From Streptomyces cyaneofuscatus (GTDB taxonomy: Bacteria; Actinomycetota; Actinomycetes; Streptomycetales; Streptomycetaceae), in NCBI RefSeq assembly GCF_000718135.1, contig NZ_JOEM01000006.1, forward strand, positions 208,088 to 272,087: a stretch of 64,000 nucleotides of DNA. Reading direction: 5' to 3'. Shown here in pieces: positions 26,101-43,177 of this stretch. The notes beneath the pieces were generated by a model that ran no database searches, was not told the origin of the DNA, and saw only the letters and a program-made list of their open reading frames with translations. A program made the position numbers and the translations under genes. Numbering within the stretch: position 1 is the stretch's first letter; every line of letters begins with the position of its first letter.

Positions 26101-29100
26101 CATCTCGGGCCGGCTGGCGTACACCTTCGGGCTCGAAGGCCCGGCGGTCACCGTCGACACCGCCTGCTCCTCCTCCCTGGTCGCCCTCCACCTCGCGGCC
26201 CAGGCCCTTCGCTCGGGCGAGACCGATCTGGCGCTGGCCGGCGGGGTCACCGTGATGGCGGGCCCGGGCTCGTTCGTCGAGTTCAGCCGCCAGCGCGCTC
26301 TGTCGACCGACGGCCGCTGCCGGTCCTTCGCCGCCGACGCCTCCGGCACCGCATGGAGCGAGGGGGTCGGGCTGCTGCTGGTGGAACGGCTCTCCGACGC
26401 CCGCCGCAACGGCCACCAGGTCCTCGCGGTGCTGCGCGGCTCGGCCGTCAACCAGGACGGGGCGAGCAACGGCCTCACCGCCCCCAACGGCCCCGCCCAG
26501 GAACGCGTCATCCGCCAGGCCCTCGTCGACGCGGGACTCACCCCCGCCGACGTCGACGCCGTCGAGGCCCACGGCACCGGCACCACCCTCGGCGACCCCA
26601 TCGAGGCGCAGGCGTTGCTGGCCACGTACGGCGCCGAGCGGGAGCCCGGAAACCCTCTGCTGCTCGGTTCGTTGAAGTCCAACATCGGCCACGCCCAGGC
26701 GGCGGCCGGTGTCGGCGGGATCATCAAGATGGTCCACGCCCTGAACCACGCCCACCTGCCCCCGACCCTCCACGCCGAGAACCCCACCTCGCACATCGAC
26801 TGGGACACCGGCACCCTCGAACTCCTCACCCAGGGCCGCGAGTGGCCCGCGACCGACCGCCCCCGCCGGGCCGCCGTCTCCTCCTTCGGGATCAGCGGCA
26901 CCAACGCCCACGTCATCCTCGAACAGGCACCCGCCGTCGAGGAGACGGCCGGGAAGGACGCCGACGGGCCCCGCCTGGAGACCGAGGCCGGTACGACGGT
27001 TCCGTGGCTGCTCTCGGCGAAGTCCCCGGACGCGCTGCGCGCCCAGGCGGACCGGCTGCGGCAGTTCGTGACCGCGAACCCCGAACTCCCCACGTCCGAC
27101 CTCGGCTTCTCCCTCGCCACCGGCCGGATCCGGCACGAGCACCGGGCCGCCGTCGTCGGAGCGGACCGCGAGGAGCTGCTGCGCGGCCTGGCCGCGCTGG
27201 CGGCGGGCGAGGACGCCACAGGCGTCGTACGCGACGAGGGCGGGCGGCGCGGCAGGACCGCCTTCCTCTTCACCGGGCAGGGCAGCCAACGATCCGGTAT
27301 GGGGAGCGAGTTGTACGCCGCGTTCCCGGTCTTCGCGGCCGCCTTCGACGAGGTGGACGCGCACTTCGAACTGCCCTTGAAGGACGTGGTGTTCGGTGGC
27401 GGGGACGAGCTGAACCGGACCGCGCTCGCCCAACCCGCCCTTTTCGCCCTGGAAGTGGCCCTGTTCCGGCTCGTGGAGTCCTGGGGCATCACCCCCGACC
27501 TGCTGATGGGCCACTCCATCGGTGAGTTCGCCGCCGCCCATGTCGCGGGCGTGCTGTCGCTCGCCGACGCCTGCGCCCTGGTGGCCGCCCGAGGCCGGCT
27601 GATGGACGCGCTGCCGGCGGGCGGGGCGATGCTGGCGGTGGAGGCCGCCGAGGACGAGACCGACCTGCCGGACGGGGTGAGCCTGGCCGCCGTCAACGGC
27701 CCCCGGTCGGTGGTGGTCTCCGGCGACGAGGAGGCCGTGGCCGCGCTGGAGGCGCGGTGGCGCTCCGAGGGCCGCAAGGTCAAGCGGCTCACCGTCTCGC
27801 ACGCCTTCCACTCCCACCTCATGGACGGGATGCTCGACGCGTTCGCGCGGGTGGCGGAAGGGGTGACCTTCCACCCGCCGAAGGTGCCCATCGTCTCCAC
27901 CGTCACCGGTTCCCTGATCGGCGACGCGGACCTGTGCACGCCCGACTACTGGGTGGCGCAGATCCGGCAGGCCGTCCGTTTCGCCGACGGCGTCCGGGCG
28001 CTGGAGGCCGAAGGGGTCACCGAGTACCTGGAGTTGGGCCCCGACGGTGTCCTCTCCGCGCTGGTGGAGCGGTGCCTGACGGCTCCGGCCGGTTCGGTGG
28101 CCGCGCTGCTGCGGTCCGGTCGGCCCGAGCCCCGGACCGTCGTATCGGCCCTGGCCCTGTCCGCGCTGCGGGGGGCCCGCACCGACTGGAGCGCCGTCCT
28201 CCCCGGCGCCCGCCGCACGCCGCTGCCCTCGTACGCCTTCCAGCGGCAGCGGTACTGGCTCACGGCCGGGGACACGAAAGGCGAGGCCGCGGACTTCGGC
28301 CTCGACTCCGCCGGGCACCCGCTGCTCGGCGCGGCGGTCGAGGTGGCGGGCGGCGAGCTCGTCGTCCTCACCGGCCGGGTCTCGCTGCGCACCCACCCGT
28401 ACCTCGCCGACCACGCCGTCATGGACCGGGTCCTGCTGCCCGGAACGGCCTTCGTGGACCTGGCGCTGACGGCCGCCCGGCGGGTCGGCCTCGCCCTGCT
28501 GGACGAACTCACCCTCACCGCCCCTCTGGTGCTCGGTACGGACGACGAGGCGCAGCTCCAGCTCACCGTCGGCGCCCCCGACGACAGCGGCCGCCGCCCG
28601 GTCTCCGTCCACTCCCGGCGGACCGGCACCGGCTCCGGCTCCGGCACCGGGGGCGACGAGCCCTGGACCCAGCACGCCGAGGGCGTGCTCGCTCCGGGCG
28701 GGCCCGCCTCCCCGGCCGACGGGGACACCCGCGCGCCGGCCGGTGTGCTGGAGATCGACCTCACCGGCGTCTACGACCGGCTCGCCGGGCAGGACTACCG
28801 GTACGGCCCCGCCTTCCAGAACCTCCGGCGGCTCTCCCGCCTCGGGGACGACCTGTACGCCGAGGTCGCGTCGGCCGGTGAACACCCGGCGGGCGGGGCG
28901 GGCTTCACGCTCCACCCGGCGCTCCTGGACGCGGTTCTGCACGCGCTGCTCCCCGGCGTCGCGGGCGTGGCGGACCGGCCCATGGTGCCCTTCTCCTGGT
29001 CCGGGGTCAGCGTGCCGGCGGCTCCCGTCGACGCGCTCCGGGCCCGGCTGACCCTGCGCAAGTCCGACGACACGGCCGTCGCGGTCGGCCTCACCCTGAC

Positions 29101-31051
29101 CGACGGGGCGGGGCTGCCCGTGGCCACGGTCGACGAGCTGCTCCTGCGTCCGCTGTCGCCCGATGACCTGCCGGTGGCGGGCGACCGGGCCGCCGAGGGA
29201 CTGTTCGGGCTGAGCTGGGAACCCGTACCGCTCGACCGGACGGCGGCGGATGAGGACCGGGTGGTGCTCGGCGGGACGCTCGACCTGCCCGGAGCCCGTA
29301 CGCACGCCGATCTGCCCGCTCTGCGCCGGGCGGTGGACGACGGGGAGGCCGCGCCCTCGGCCGTACTGCTGCCGCTGGAGGCGCCCGCCGGGACCGGTGA
29401 TCTCGCGGAACGGGCTCGGGCCGCGCTGGCCGGGGTCCTCGCCACCGTGCGGGAGTGGCTGGCAGACGAACGGTTCGCCGACACCCGGCTGGCCGTGGTG
29501 ACCCGGGGCGCCGTCGCCCCGGACGGCGAGGACGCCACCGACCTGGTGCTGGCCGGTGTCTGGGGCCTGCTCCGGTCGGCCCAGGCCGAGCAGCCGGGGC
29601 GGATCGTGCTGGTCGACACCGACGGGAACCCGCTCAGCCGGGACGCCCTCGCGGCGGCCCTGCGCACCGACGAGACCCAACTGATGCTGCGGGCCGGCGA
29701 GGCGTTCGTCCCGCGCCTCACCCCCGCCGAACCCCCCGCCCGGGGCGTGGCCGGACCCGACTGGGGACGCGGTACGGTCCTGATCACCGGCGGCACCGGA
29801 GCGCTCGGGGCGATCCTGGCCCGGCACCTGGTGACCGAGCACGGCGTACGACGTCTGCTTCTGCTCAGCCGCCGGGGACCCGACAGCCCCGGCGCCGACA
29901 CCCTGCGCACCGAACTCACCGAACTCGGCGCCCACGTCGACCTCGTGGCTGCCGACGCCGCCGACCGCGAGGCGCTGAGCCGGGCCCTCGCCACCATCCC
30001 GGAGGAGCACCCGCTCAGCGCCGTCGTCCACACGGCCGGTACGACGGATGACGCCACCGTCATGTCGCTCACCCCGGAACAGCTGGCCGGTGTGCTCCGG
30101 CCCAAGATCGACGGCGCCTGGAACCTCCACGAACTCACCCAAGACCACGACCTCACCGCCTTCGTCCTCTACTCCTCGATCGCCGGCACCCTCGGCACCC
30201 CAGGCCAGGCCAACTACGCCGCCGCCAACACCTTCCTCGACGCCCTCGCCCACCACCGCCACGCCCACGGCCTCCCCGCCCACTCCCTCGCCTGGGGACT
30301 GTGGTCCGACACCAGCGCCCTGAGCTCCCACCTGTCGGACGCCGATGTGCAGCGCCTCGCCCGGCTCGGGCTGAAGCCGCTGAGCGCGGCGGAGGGCACC
30401 GCGCTGCTGGACGCGGCGCTGCGCCTGGACCGGCCCGTCCACGCCCTCACCCGGATCGACCGGGCGGCGCTGCGCACCGCGCAGCAGCTCCCCGCCGTCC
30501 TGCGGCGCCTCGCCCCGGCAGCCGCCGCGCCGGTCCGGAGCCAGGCACCGCTCACCGAGCGGCTGGCCCAACTGCCGCCCGCCGAACAGGAAGCGCTCGT
30601 CGCCGACCTGGTGCGGGCCAAGACGGCGGCCGTGCTGGGCCATGCCGACCAGTCGGCGGTCGCCGCCACCCGCGCCTTCAACGAGCTGGGGTTCGACTCG
30701 CTCACCGCGATCGAGCTGCGCAACCAACTCGGCACAGCCACCGGGCTGCGGCTCCCCTCCACCGTGGTCTTCGACCACCCCAACCCCACCGCCCTGGCCG
30801 CCTACATCCTGGCGGAGCTCGCCCCGGCGGCCGGCCCCGCGACCCCGTCGGCGGCCACGGCGGTCCTCGCCGATCTCGACCGGCTGCTCGGCGCCCTGCC
30901 GGGCGCGCTGTCCGACGCCGACGCCCAGGGCCGCATCGCCACCCGGCTCAGGGAACTTCTCGACCTGGCGGACCCGGTGGCCGGCACCGACGAGGACCTG
31001 GACGGCGCGACCGACCAGGAACTCTTCGACCTCATCGACGAACTCGACTGA
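17195..31051 (+). CDS. modular type I PKS: loading module, modules 1 and 2
   Basis: About 4618 residues. Loading: KSQ (Gln182 replaces the active Cys in DTSQSSS), malonyl AT (Ser631 in GHSIGE, HAFHS at 741), ACP (Ser968), giving an acetyl starter from malonyl. Module 1: KS (Cys1198), malonyl AT (Ser1691, HAFHS 1791), DH (His1999 in [10 protein letters not shown], Asp2165), KR (Tyr2587, Asn2591, VIDD so B-type), ACP (Ser2752). Module 2: KS (Cys2991), malonyl AT (Ser3441), DH (His3740, but [10 protein letters not shown] has Asp for the motif Gly), KR (Tyr4341, TDD), ACP (Ser4502), then a C-terminal docking helix ending DLIDELD. No ER domain, so a diene is expected. The ATG at 17195 ([11 protein letters not shown]) was chosen; earlier in-frame starts exist. 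A 26-residue Gly-Ser tract sits in the module 1 KS-AT linker. Confidence 0.95.
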   Translation: MTSEPRSEVNGPHRGRSEPIAVVGLSCRLPEASGPAAFWELLSEGRDALTDMPADRWESISGDPVDGIRRGGFIDGIADFDASFFGISPREAVVMDPQQRLLLELTWEALEDAGIVASTLESSATSVYVGTAREDYTSLVYRQGSSAITQHTVTGTHRGIIANRVSYALGLNGPSLTVDTSQSSSLVAVHLACESLRTGESDMALAAGVNLNILGEGIGGAEQFGGLSPDGRSFTFDARANGYVRGEGAGVLVLKPLSRALADGDRVHSLILGSAVNNDGATPGLTVPSAAAQERVIRLARERAGVEPDAIQYVELHGTGTPLGDPIEAAALGAALGTLKADGDPLRVGSVKTNIGHLEGAAGIVGLIKTVLSIRHRMLPPSLNFETPNPDIPLGELNLAVNERLSPWPRPDRPLTAGVSSFGMGGSNCHVILTEAPTRPTDPADPAASPARPSVALPVVVSGRTPKALDAQAARLAAQVAADEDVTPAAVGRSSVSTRSLFAHRGVVLAADREELLAGLQSLGGRLPAANVVSGSEVGGRLGMVFTGQGAQRVGMGSELYAAFPAFAAAFDAVCEHLDPLLERPLREVIASGEGLDLTGSTQPALFAVEVALFRLYESLGVRPDFLAGHSIGEVSAAHVAGVLTLADACVLVAARGRLMQALPEGGAMVAVQASEAEVLDALSGHEAAVSPAAGSQAAVSLAAVNGPAAVVLSGDEAAVLEVAGGLRERGHKTKRLTVSHAFHSAHMDGMLDAFREALAPLSFHPPRIPVVSTVTGEVAADGLLESPEYWVEQVRAPVRFLEAVRTLEAEGVRTVVELGPDGVCSAMVAESVLDRDTVHAEPALRAGRPEDRTAGAALAQAFVRGAEVDWNAVFAGTGAHRVELPTYAFQRERYWVTDLPAPAAGSSPAAGATTAAPAAVTARPTGPTAGDRSAADLVTAHVAAVLGYGPDRSVESDLPFRDLGFSSLMTVELRTGLAEATGLRLPSGLLFDHPTPAALAEFIGAELQGSGGAQEEEPLLATGSDEPIAIVGMACRYPGGVASPEDLWRLVNEHGDAITSFPTDRGWDEDLYDPDHERSGKSYLGEGGFLHDAGRFEPGFFGISPREAQAMDPQQRLLLETAWESLEHAGLVPRTLRGTRTGVFVGATTGDYGPRMQDAPESAEGHLLTGTTPSVMSGRIAYQFGFTGPAVTVDTACSSSLVAVHMAVQSLRRGESGLALAGGATVMSSPGMFVEFSRQQGLSPDGRCKSFAAGADGTVWSEGVGLLVLERLSEARRNGHRVLGLVRGSAVNQDGASNGLSAPNGLSQQRVIRQAVADAGLTVADVDVVEAHGTGTSLGDPIEAEAILATYGSDREGREPVLLGSLKSNIGHAQAAAGVGGLIKMVEAMRHGVVPATLHVDEPTPHVDWSSGTVALVREHRPWPRTGAPRRAGISSFGISGTNAHVVVEQPDRADAPPPVKTRPVETAATDTSAAVDAARAPWLLSAPDADGLKAQAARLREFVTARPELRPEDVGLSLAATRTLFAHRAVVLGTAGDTGSGSGSGSGSGSGSGSGSGSGSGSGSEGRLAALDALAEGAASPQVVRGSAAEPGRTAFLFTGQGAQRAGMGRELHAEFPVFADAFDAVCAAVDPHLDRSLRELVFAGEDDPDAALLHRTRYTQPALFAVEVALFRLVEHQGLAPDLLAGHSIGELAAAHVAGVLSLDDAAALVAARGRLMEEARSDGAMLAIQAGPDEVVATFGADADAVSLAAVNGPRSVVVAGDEAVVERIETEWRERGHRVRRLRVSHAFHSPHMDGILEEFRTVARSLTFHAPAIPVVSTVTGAPADPELLRSPDYWVDQIRATVRFHDTVRSLYDEGATLFVELGPDAVLTAMARESLTDAGAEAATTCVALARAGRPEADTYTAALATVQAAGAAFDLAARYPGAERIGLPTYAFRGAHYWLAPGARTDVPGLGLDASGHPLLGASVEVAGGDGETVLTGLLSLRAHPWLADHVVAGSTLLPATAFLELAFAAGEPTGADTVDDLTLEAPLALTGRDSVRVQIKVAAPDADGARPFTIHSRPVSASGQPWTRHATGFLSAAQAPSPDADQGTWPPAGAVALPAEDVYRELDGLGYAYGPSFQGVRALWRLGDELLAEIALPEGQQEHAGRYGVHPALFDAALHPLLPGAAEGGSAAEIRLPFAWDGVRLHAAGAASARVRITPAGPDTVSLAVTDRAGEPVVTVASLTLRPVARAAFAEAAVVREPLYVLDWPVVAAGEVPEWTRTELTGPAGLTGLSAQDPAAVEPADLVVLTLTEIPDATLTETPGAVPGTARTTTAEVAAFLREWLEAERFERSRLVLVTTGAVAAAPGEDVTDLVHAPLWGLVRSAQTEHPGRIVLVDLDGHGDADALVAGAVATGEPQIAVRDGEFRAPRLARAAARTAPPVRFAAEGTVLISGGTGGLGAVLARHLVTEHGVRRLLLLSRRGPDSPGADTLRTELTELGAHVDLVAADAADREALARALATIPEEHPLTAVVHTAGVIDDATIASLTPEQLDSVLRPKIDGAWNLHELTQDHDLTAFVLYSSIAGTLGTPGQANYAAANTFLDALAHHRHAHGLPADSLAWGLWDASTGMGATLSGADVARWTRTGVLPLSEEQGLRMFDTALGTDAPLTVAAALDPARIAGSGLPPAVWRGLVRTRRTARTAAAADASGWAARTAALPEDERGPAVLQLVRDCVAAALGHTSGEQVDVTKAFKEQGFDSLTAVELRNQLGTATGLRLPSTVVFDHPNPTALTAYILGLVPGQDQAGAAPGKAAKARRGKRSGTADEPLAIVGMACRYPGGVRSPEDLWNLVTSGTDAISGFPTNRGWDLERLYDQDPEHTGTSYVREGGFLHDADLFDRDFFGISPREATAMDPQQRLLLETAWETFESAAIDATALRGTNTSVFVGSMYDDYASRLASVPAEFEGFLLVGNTSSVISGRLAYTFGLEGPAVTVDTACSSSLVALHLAAQALRSGETDLALAGGVTVMAGPGSFVEFSRQRALSTDGRCRSFAADASGTAWSEGVGLLLVERLSDARRNGHQVLAVLRGSAVNQDGASNGLTAPNGPAQERVIRQALVDAGLTPADVDAVEAHGTGTTLGDPIEAQALLATYGAEREPGNPLLLGSLKSNIGHAQAAAGVGGIIKMVHALNHAHLPPTLHAENPTSHIDWDTGTLELLTQGREWPATDRPRRAAVSSFGISGTNAHVILEQAPAVEETAGKDADGPRLETEAGTTVPWLLSAKSPDALRAQADRLRQFVTANPELPTSDLGFSLATGRIRHEHRAAVVGADREELLRGLAALAAGEDATGVVRDEGGRRGRTAFLFTGQGSQRSGMGSELYAAFPVFAAAFDEVDAHFELPLKDVVFGGGDELNRTALAQPALFALEVALFRLVESWGITPDLLMGHSIGEFAAAHVAGVLSLADACALVAARGRLMDALPAGGAMLAVEAAEDETDLPDGVSLAAVNGPRSVVVSGDEEAVAALEARWRSEGRKVKRLTVSHAFHSHLMDGMLDAFARVAEGVTFHPPKVPIVSTVTGSLIGDADLCTPDYWVAQIRQAVRFADGVRALEAEGVTEYLELGPDGVLSALVERCLTAPAGSVAALLRSGRPEPRTVVSALALSALRGARTDWSAVLPGARRTPLPSYAFQRQRYWLTAGDTKGEAADFGLDSAGHPLLGAAVEVAGGELVVLTGRVSLRTHPYLADHAVMDRVLLPGTAFVDLALTAARRVGLALLDELTLTAPLVLGTDDEAQLQLTVGAPDDSGRRPVSVHSRRTGTGSGSGTGGDEPWTQHAEGVLAPGGPASPADGDTRAPAGVLEIDLTGVYDRLAGQDYRYGPAFQNLRRLSRLGDDLYAEVASAGEHPAGGAGFTLHPALLDAVLHALLPGVAGVADRPMVPFSWSGVSVPAAPVDALRARLTLRKSDDTAVAVGLTLTDGAGLPVATVDELLLRPLSPDDLPVAGDRAAEGLFGLSWEPVPLDRTAADEDRVVLGGTLDLPGARTHADLPALRRAVDDGEAAPSAVLLPLEAPAGTGDLAERARAALAGVLATVREWLADERFADTRLAVVTRGAVAPDGEDATDLVLAGVWGLLRSAQAEQPGRIVLVDTDGNPLSRDALAAALRTDETQLMLRAGEAFVPRLTPAEPPARGVAGPDWGRGTVLITGGTGALGAILARHLVTEHGVRRLLLLSRRGPDSPGADTLRTELTELGAHVDLVAADAADREALSRALATIPEEHPLSAVVHTAGTTDDATVMSLTPEQLAGVLRPKIDGAWNLHELTQDHDLTAFVLYSSIAGTLGTPGQANYAAANTFLDALAHHRHAHGLPAHSLAWGLWSDTSALSSHLSDADVQRLARLGLKPLSAAEGTALLDAALRLDRPVHALTRIDRAALRTAQQLPAVLRRLAPAAAAPVRSQAPLTERLAQLPPAEQEALVADLVRAKTAAVLGHADQSAVAATRAFNELGFDSLTAIELRNQLGTATGLRLPSTVVFDHPNPTALAAYILAELAPAAGPATPSAATAVLADLDRLLGALPGALSDADAQGRIATRLRELLDLADPVAGTDEDLDGATDQELFDLIDELD
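21815..21892 (+). repeat. (GGNTCC)13 microsatellite encoding Gly-Ser repeats
   Basis: Thirteen tandem hexamers (GGC/GGT plus TCC) encode 26 alternating Gly and Ser at PKS residues 1541-1566, in the linker between KS and AT of module 1. The unit keeps the reading frame if copies are gained or lost. Confidence 0.95.
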
Positions 31052-31160
31052 GAAATCGACGAACTCGACCGAGAAGAGGTGGGCCGGGGCCCACTCGCCC
31101 GGCCCACCTCGCCGCCGCACGCACCGTCCCCTTCCGCACACGAACCTGGAGCTGAGAGAC

Positions 31161-36572
<5,412 letters not shown>

Positions 36573-36671
36573 CCCCCGCCGCGTCCCATGATCCCGCGCA
36601 GCCGAGGCCTGTGAAGTTCCGCCCTGCCGTCACCGCCCGCCCCGATCTCACGAGGAGATGTGAGCCGTCCC

Positions 36672-39600
36672 ATGCCCGATGAGAAGAAGCTCGCCGAATA
36701 CCTGAAGTGGGTCACCGCCGACCTGCAGAAGGCCCGCCACCGCATCACGGAGCTGGAGTCCGGGCGGAGCGAGCCCATCGCCATCGTGGGCATGGCGTGC
36801 CGCTACCCCGGCGGTGTCGCCTCGGCCGACGACCTGTGGCAGCTGGTCCGGGACGGCCGTGACGGCATCTCGGAGTTCCCCACCGACCGGGGGTGGGACC
36901 TGGACGGCCTGTACGACGCCGACCCGGACACGCCCGGCACCTCGTACACCCGGGAAGGCGGCTTCCTGGACGGGGCGGCCGACTTCGACGCCGGCTTCTT
37001 CGGCATCTCGCCGCGTGAGGCGGTCGCGATGGACCCGCAGCAGCGGGTGCTGCTGGAGACGGCCTGGGAGACCTTCGAGCAGGCCGGGATCGACCCGACC
37101 TCGCTGGAGACCTCCAAGGTCGGGGTGTTCGTGGGCTCGGTGGACCAGACGTACCTCGGTCTGGAGGGGCCCTCGGACCTGGAGGGCTACCTGATGACGG
37201 GCAAGCTCAGCAGCGTCGTGTCGGGGCGGGTCTCCTACTCGCTCGGCTTCGAGGGTCCGGCCGTGACCGTGGACACCGCCTGCTCCTCGTCGCTGGTGGC
37301 GCTGCACCTCGCCGCCCAGTCGGTGCGCAGCGGTGAGTCGTCGCTGGCCCTGGCCGGCGGGGTGACGATCAGCGGGACGCCGGGCGGGTTCGTCGACTTC
37401 TCCCGGCAGCGCGGCCTCGCGGAGGACGGCCGGTGCAAGTCCTTCGCGGGAGCGGCCGACGGGACGAGCTGGTCGGAGGGGGTGGGGCTGCTCCTGGTGG
37501 AGCGGCTGTCCGACGCGGTGCGGCGCGGCCACCGGGTGCTGGCGGTCCTCCGGTCGACGGCGGTCAACCAGGACGGCGCGTCCAACGGGCTGACCGCGCC
37601 CAGCGGTCCGTCCCAGGAGCGGGTGATCCGGCAGGCGCTCGCGGAGGCCCGGCTGGACTCCTCCGACGTGGACGCGGTCGAGGCGCACGGCACCGGTACC
37701 CGGCTCGGCGACCCCATCGAGGCGCAGGCGCTGCTGGCGACCTACGGGGCGGCGCGCCCGGCGGAGCCGCTCTGGCTGGGCTCCCTGAAGTCGAACATCG
37801 GGCACTCCGTCGCGGCGGCCGGGGTGGGCGGTGTGATCAAGATGGTGCAGGCCATCCGGCACGGCGTCCTGCCCCGCACGCTCCACGTCGACGAGCCCAC
37901 CCCGCTGGTCGACTGGTCGGCGGGGGCGGTGGAGCTGCTCACCGAGGAACGCGCCTGGCCGGAGACCGGCAGGCCCCGACGGGCCGCCGTATCCGCGTTC
38001 GGCGTGAGCGGCACCAACGCGCACGTGATCCTGGAGCAGGCACCACGGCAGGAGGAGCCGGCCACCGAGGGCACCCCGGGCGGGGACCAACTCCCCGTCG
38101 CTGCTTGGGCGTTGTCGGCGAAGGCGGCGGACGGGCTGCGGGCCCAGGCCCGCCGGCTGCTCTCCCACGTCGAGCGGCACCCCGGCCTCTCCGTACCGGA
38201 CGTCGCCCATTCCCTGGTCACCGCCCGGGCCGCGCTGGAGCACCGGGCCGTGGTGGTGGGCACGGACCGCGACGAGCTGCTGGAGGGGCTGCGCTCGTTC
38301 GCCCTGGACGAGGCGGGCTCCACCTCGCCGTCGGATGTGGCGCGGCCGGGGAGGCTGGGCTTCCTCTTCACCGGCCAGGGCAGCCAGCGGCCGGCCATGG
38401 GGCTGGAACTGCGGGCGGCCTACCCGGTGTTCGCCGAGGCGTTCGACGCGGTGTGCGCCGAGGCCGACCCGTATCTGGACCGCCCGCTGCGCGAGGTCAT
38501 CGAGACCGGCGACCGGCTGGACGAGACCGGGTACGCGCAGCCGGCCCTGTTCGCGTTCGAGGTCGCGCTGGCCCGGCTGGCCGAGTCGTGGGGGGTGCGG
38601 CCCGACTTCGTCGCCGGGCATTCGGTGGGGGAGCTGGCCGCCGCCCATATCGCGGGCGTCCTGAGCCTCGCCGACGCGACCGCCGTGGTCACCGCCCGGG
38701 GCCGGCTGATGCAGGCGCTGCCGGCCGGCGGGGCGATGGTGGCGCTCCAGGCGACGGTCGAGGAGGTGGAGCCGCTGCTCGCCGCCCGTGCGGGGCGGGT
38801 GGGCATCGCGGCGGTCAACGGGCCCACCTCCACGGTGGTTTCGGGCGACGAGGACGTGGTCGCCGACATCGCCGCGACCGTACGGGCCTGGGGGCGGGCC
38901 ACCAAGCGGCTGACGGTCAGCCACGCGTTCCACTCGCCGCGGATGGAGCCGATGCTGGAGGAGTTCGGCACGGTGGTGCGCGGGGTGACCTTCGGCGCCC
39001 CGGCCGTTCCGCTGGTCTCCTCGGTGACCGGCCGCATCGCCACCGAGGAGGAGCTGCGCTCCCCCGACTACTGGATCGACCAGGTCCGCCGGCCGGTGAT
39101 GTTCCTGGAGGTGGTGCGGACTCTGGCGGCACAGCAGGTGAACACGCTGCTGGAGGTGGGCCCGTCCGGGGTCCTGTCGGCGATGGTCGACGACTGCCTG
39201 CCCGGCGGTGCGGCGGTCCTGCCGGTGGCCGCCGTACGGTCCGGCCGGCCCGAGCCGCACGCCGTGGTCCACGCGCTGGGCCGGCTGTGGAGCGCGGGGG
39301 TGCCGGTGGAGTGGACGGCGCTCTTCGCCCCGGCAACCCCGCACCGGGTGGAACTGCCGACCTACGCGTTCCAGCGGGAGCGGTACTGGGTGGAGGCGTC
39401 GGCCCCCGCCGAAGGCCCCCGCTCCGGCGGGCCGGTGGCGGACCATCCGCTGCTGGACGGGGTGGTGGAGGTGGCCGGCCGGGACGAGCTGGTGTTCACC
39501 GGCCGGCTGTCGGCGCGGGCCGAGCCCTGGTTCGAGGGGCACCGGCTGTTCGGCTCCCCGGTGGTGCCCTCGTCGGCGCTGCTGGACATGGTGGTGCGGG

Positions 39601-42600
39601 CGGGCGACGAGGTGGGCTGCCCGGTCGTCGACGAGCTGGTGGTGGACCGGCCGGTGGTCCTTCCCGAGCGCAACCCGCTGCGGGTGCAGATCACGGTGGG
39701 CCAGCCGGACGGGGCCGGTGCGCGGCCCTTCACCGTCCACACGGCGGGTGAAGGGGTGCGTCCCGCGTGGACGGCCTGCGCCTCGGGGGTGCTCGGCACG
39801 GGCGGCCGCGCCCTGCCCTTCACCATCGGCACGTGGTCGCCTGCCGACGCCGAACCACTCCCCGTACCGGAGAAGGCCCCGGAGGGCGACGGCGTCGGTT
39901 CACCGTCCGGGCCCGGGGCCGCCGGCCTGGTCGCGCTCTGGCGCCGGGAAGGCGAGCTGTTCGCCGAGGCCCGGCTGGAGCCGGGCGCCTCCGCCGACGG
40001 CTTCGGGCTGCACCCCGCGCTGCTTGACGCGGCGCTACGGGCCGCCGGGCTCGCCTCCGGGCAGCCGGTCGCCGTGGCCGAGTGGCGGGGCGTACGGCTG
40101 CACGCGGTGGGCGCCACCTCGGTCCGGGTTCGGATCACGCCGGGCGACGACGGCGCGGTGGCGCTGCTCGTCGCGGACGGGTCGGGCCGGCCCGTCGCCT
40201 CCGCCGATGCGGTCCGCGTCCGCCCGGTCACCGAGGACGCGGTCGCCACCGCGCGGACGCGTCCTCAGGACTCCCTGTTCGAGCTCGGCTGGAAGCCGCT
40301 CGCGCTGTCCCCGCTCGGCGGCGACGCCGCCTGGGCGGTGCTTGACACCGGCAGCGGCGACCTCGGGCTCTCCCGTGGCCAGCGGTTCGACGACGTGGAC
40401 GCGGCCCTGGACTCGCCGGGCGCGTTCGGGGCGCTGCTCGCCCCGTTCGTGTTCCCGCAGGACGGTGACGTACCGGCAGGGGTACGGGAGGCCACCGGGC
40501 GGGCGCTGGCGCTCGCGCAGCGGTGGCCGACCGACGACCGGGCCGCCGACACCCCGCTGGTGGTGGTGACCCGGGGCGCGGTGTCCGCGGGCGGGTCGGG
40601 CGTGAGCGATCTCGTCGCGGCGCCCCTGTGGGGTCTGCTGCGGTCGGCGCAGTCGGAGATGCCGGGCCGGATCGTCCTGGTCGACCTCGACGACGACCCG
40701 GCCTCGGTGGCGGCGCTGGCGGCGGTGATCGCCTCCGGGGAGCCGCAGGTCGCGGTCCGGGGCGGGGCGGCGTCCGTCCCGCGCCTGGAGCGGACCACTC
40801 CGGCGCGGGGAGGGTACCCGGAGGCGGGACCGTGGAACTCCGGCGGTACGGTCCTGATCACCGGCGGCACCGGCGCCCTCGGGGCCCTGTTCGCCCGCCA
40901 CCTCACCCGGGTGCACGGCGTCTCCCACCTGCTGCTCGTCAGCCGCAGCGGCCCGGCGGCCCCGGGCGCGGGCGCGCTCGCCGACGACCTGGCCCGGCTC
41001 GGCGCGAAGGTGACCATCACCGCCTGCGACACCGCCGACCGGGAGGCGCTCGCCGCCCTGCTGGCCGCCATCCCCGCCGAGCACCCGCTGACCGGGGTGG
41101 TGCACACCGCCGGTGTGCTCGACGACGCCCTGATCCCGGCGCTCTCCTCCGAGCAGCTGGCGGGCGTCCTGCGGCCCAAGGTGGACGCGGCGTGGCACCT
41201 GCACGAGCTGACGGCCGGTCATGACCTGTCGGCGTTCGTCCTGTTCTCCTCCATCGCCGGGGTCGTGGGCGGCCCCGGCCAGTCCTCGTACGCGGCGGCC
41301 AACGTCTTCCTGGACGCCCTGGCCGCGCACCGCGCCGAGCAGGGTTTGGCCGCGACCTCGCTCGCCTGGGGGCTGTGGGACTCCGCGCAGGGCATGGGCG
41401 GGCACCTGAGCGCCGCCGACCTCAAGCGGATCGCCCGCACCGGTCTGCTGCCGGTCACCGAGGAGGACGGCCCGCGCCTGCTGGACACCGCCCTCGGCCT
41501 GCGCCGCCCGGCGCTGGTGGCCTCGCCCCTGGACGTGGCCGCCCTGCGCGCCCGCCCCGGCGAGACCCCGGCCGTCTTCGGCGCGCTGGCCCCGGCCGCC
41601 TCCCGCGCCTCCGTACGGGAGGACGGCGACGGGCCCGGGTCGCTGGTGGAGCGTCTCGGCCTCCTGCCGGAGGGGCGGCGGCAGGAGGCCGTGGCCTCGT
41701 TCGTCCGCACCCAGGTCGCCCTGGTGCTGGGCCACGCCGACCCGGAGACCGTCGATGTGGACCGGCTCTTCTCCGAGCTCGGCTTCGACTCCCTCGTCTC
41801 GGTGGAGCTGCGCAACCGTCTCAACGCCGCGACAGGACTGCGCCTCTCGCCGTCGGTGGTCTTCGAGCACGCCACGCCCGCGCTGCTGACCAAGCACCTG
41901 CACTCCGAGCTGTTCGCCGGGGAGCGGGAAGATGCCTCCCAGGGCCGTACGACGGTGGACTTCGCGGCCGAGGTGCACCTGCCGGAGGACGTGCGGCCGG
42001 CCGACGAGGTGGTCCGGGTGGCGGCCGACCCGCGCGAGGTGCTGCTGACCGGGGCCACCGGGTTCCTGGGCGCGTTCCTGCTGCGCGATCTGATGCGGTC
42101 GACCACGGCACAGGTGCACTGCCTGGTACGCGGGGAGGACAGGGCCGACGCCGAGCGCCGGCTGCGCGACAGCCTCGCCTGGTACCGGGTGGCGGACGAG
42201 ATCGACGAGGACCGGATCTCGGTCGTCGTGGGTGACCTCACCGCACCGGGCCTGGGGCTGGCCGAGGACGTCTTCGACGACCTGGCCCGCCGGGTCGACG
42301 TCGTCCACCACGCCGGGGCGACGGTGAGCTGGCTGCGGCCGTACACCGAGCTGCGGCAGGCCAACGTGGCAGGGCTGCGGGAGGTGTTGCGGCTGGCCGC
42401 CCGGCACCGGACCGTACCGGTGCACTACGTCTCGACGACCGGGGTGTTCCCCGCACCGGAGCCCGGCACCCGGCCGGTGCCCGCCAAGCCCGGCGACCCG
42501 ACCGGCCCCGCCTCCTCCCTGTGGAACGGCTACCTCCAGAGCAAGTGGGTGGCCGAGCAGGTCATCGAGGTGGCCCGGGACCGGGGGATGCCGGTGTCGG

Positions 42601-43133
42601 TGTACCGGGTGGACGTGGTCTGCGGCGACCGGCACACCGGCGCCTGCCAGACCCGTGACTTCGTCTGGCTGAGCCTGAAGGGGCTGCTCCAGGCGGGCGC
42701 GGTGCCCGACCGGCTGGCCGGGTCGTTCCACATGGTGCCGGTGGACTACGTCAGCGGGACGATCACGACCCTCGCCGCCGACCCGGCCGCCGCCGACGGG
42801 ACGTACCACCTCTACAACGAACAGACCCAGCCCTTCGCCGAGTTCGTCGGCCACCTGAGGGCGGCCGGGTACGAGCTGCCCGAGGTGAGCTGGGACGCGT
42901 GGCGGGAGCTGGTGCGGTCCGACCCCGGGAACGCGCTCACCCCGCTGCTGCACGCCTTCGACGGCGCGATGGCCGGCGACGGGAGCGAGACGTACCCGCC
43001 GATGGACGTCTCCGCGACGGAGGCCGCCCTCGCGGGCAGCGGAGTCTCCTGCCCGCCGGTCGACCGCGAACTGTTCGCGAAGTACGTCGACTTCTTCGTG
43101 GACGCCGGCTACTTCCCGGCGTCCGGTGCCTGA
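36672..43133 (+). CDS. modular type I PKS: module 4 with thioester reductase
   Basis: About 2153 residues. N-terminal docking coil ([20 protein letters not shown]), KS (Cys204), malonyl AT (Ser651 in GHSVGE, HAFHS at 751), DH-like region, KR, ACP and reductase. The DH keeps [10 protein letters not shown] (His957) and HPALLDAAL but lacks the YGPxF block, so its activity is doubtful. The KR is complete (LDD, Tyr1540, Asn1544; B-type). ACP Ser1707. Residues about 1780-2153 are a short-chain-dehydrogenase-type thioester reductase: GATGFLG at 1794-1800, [15 protein letters not shown], and Tyr1954/Lys1958 in YLQSK. It would release the chain with NAD(P)H as an aldehyde instead of by a thioesterase. 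ATG 36672 has GAGGAG 14 nt upstream; GTG 36660 is the alternative start. Confidence 0.95.
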   Translation: MPDEKKLAEYLKWVTADLQKARHRITELESGRSEPIAIVGMACRYPGGVASADDLWQLVRDGRDGISEFPTDRGWDLDGLYDADPDTPGTSYTREGGFLDGAADFDAGFFGISPREAVAMDPQQRVLLETAWETFEQAGIDPTSLETSKVGVFVGSVDQTYLGLEGPSDLEGYLMTGKLSSVVSGRVSYSLGFEGPAVTVDTACSSSLVALHLAAQSVRSGESSLALAGGVTISGTPGGFVDFSRQRGLAEDGRCKSFAGAADGTSWSEGVGLLLVERLSDAVRRGHRVLAVLRSTAVNQDGASNGLTAPSGPSQERVIRQALAEARLDSSDVDAVEAHGTGTRLGDPIEAQALLATYGAARPAEPLWLGSLKSNIGHSVAAAGVGGVIKMVQAIRHGVLPRTLHVDEPTPLVDWSAGAVELLTEERAWPETGRPRRAAVSAFGVSGTNAHVILEQAPRQEEPATEGTPGGDQLPVAAWALSAKAADGLRAQARRLLSHVERHPGLSVPDVAHSLVTARAALEHRAVVVGTDRDELLEGLRSFALDEAGSTSPSDVARPGRLGFLFTGQGSQRPAMGLELRAAYPVFAEAFDAVCAEADPYLDRPLREVIETGDRLDETGYAQPALFAFEVALARLAESWGVRPDFVAGHSVGELAAAHIAGVLSLADATAVVTARGRLMQALPAGGAMVALQATVEEVEPLLAARAGRVGIAAVNGPTSTVVSGDEDVVADIAATVRAWGRATKRLTVSHAFHSPRMEPMLEEFGTVVRGVTFGAPAVPLVSSVTGRIATEEELRSPDYWIDQVRRPVMFLEVVRTLAAQQVNTLLEVGPSGVLSAMVDDCLPGGAAVLPVAAVRSGRPEPHAVVHALGRLWSAGVPVEWTALFAPATPHRVELPTYAFQRERYWVEASAPAEGPRSGGPVADHPLLDGVVEVAGRDELVFTGRLSARAEPWFEGHRLFGSPVVPSSALLDMVVRAGDEVGCPVVDELVVDRPVVLPERNPLRVQITVGQPDGAGARPFTVHTAGEGVRPAWTACASGVLGTGGRALPFTIGTWSPADAEPLPVPEKAPEGDGVGSPSGPGAAGLVALWRREGELFAEARLEPGASADGFGLHPALLDAALRAAGLASGQPVAVAEWRGVRLHAVGATSVRVRITPGDDGAVALLVADGSGRPVASADAVRVRPVTEDAVATARTRPQDSLFELGWKPLALSPLGGDAAWAVLDTGSGDLGLSRGQRFDDVDAALDSPGAFGALLAPFVFPQDGDVPAGVREATGRALALAQRWPTDDRAADTPLVVVTRGAVSAGGSGVSDLVAAPLWGLLRSAQSEMPGRIVLVDLDDDPASVAALAAVIASGEPQVAVRGGAASVPRLERTTPARGGYPEAGPWNSGGTVLITGGTGALGALFARHLTRVHGVSHLLLVSRSGPAAPGAGALADDLARLGAKVTITACDTADREALAALLAAIPAEHPLTGVVHTAGVLDDALIPALSSEQLAGVLRPKVDAAWHLHELTAGHDLSAFVLFSSIAGVVGGPGQSSYAAANVFLDALAAHRAEQGLAATSLAWGLWDSAQGMGGHLSAADLKRIARTGLLPVTEEDGPRLLDTALGLRRPALVASPLDVAALRARPGETPAVFGALAPAASRASVREDGDGPGSLVERLGLLPEGRRQEAVASFVRTQVALVLGHADPETVDVDRLFSELGFDSLVSVELRNRLNAATGLRLSPSVVFEHATPALLTKHLHSELFAGEREDASQGRTTVDFAAEVHLPEDVRPADEVVRVAADPREVLLTGATGFLGAFLLRDLMRSTTAQVHCLVRGEDRADAERRLRDSLAWYRVADEIDEDRISVVVGDLTAPGLGLAEDVFDDLARRVDVVHHAGATVSWLRPYTELRQANVAGLREVLRLAARHRTVPVHYVSTTGVFPAPEPGTRPVPAKPGDPTGPASSLWNGYLQSKWVAEQVIEVARDRGMPVSVYRVDVVCGDRHTGACQTRDFVWLSLKGLLQAGAVPDRLAGSFHMVPVDYVSGTITTLAADPAAADGTYHLYNEQTQPFAEFVGHLRAAGYELPEVSWDAWRELVRSDPGNALTPLLHAFDGAMAGDGSETYPPMDVSATEAALAGSGVSCPPVDRELFAKYVDFFVDAGYFPASGA

Positions 43134-43177
43134 GCCGTACGCGGCCGAATCCGTCGGCCCGACCTACCCGAGGAGCA

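Noticed and set aside
23465..31141. 2558-residue open frame on the minus strand opposite modules 1-2
   Set aside because: Same reason: antisense to clear PKS domains, no domain of its own.
36658..36660. ATG at 36658 as the start of the module 4 PKS
   Set aside because: It is followed immediately by TGA in its frame; GTG 36660 or ATG 36672 are the usable starts.
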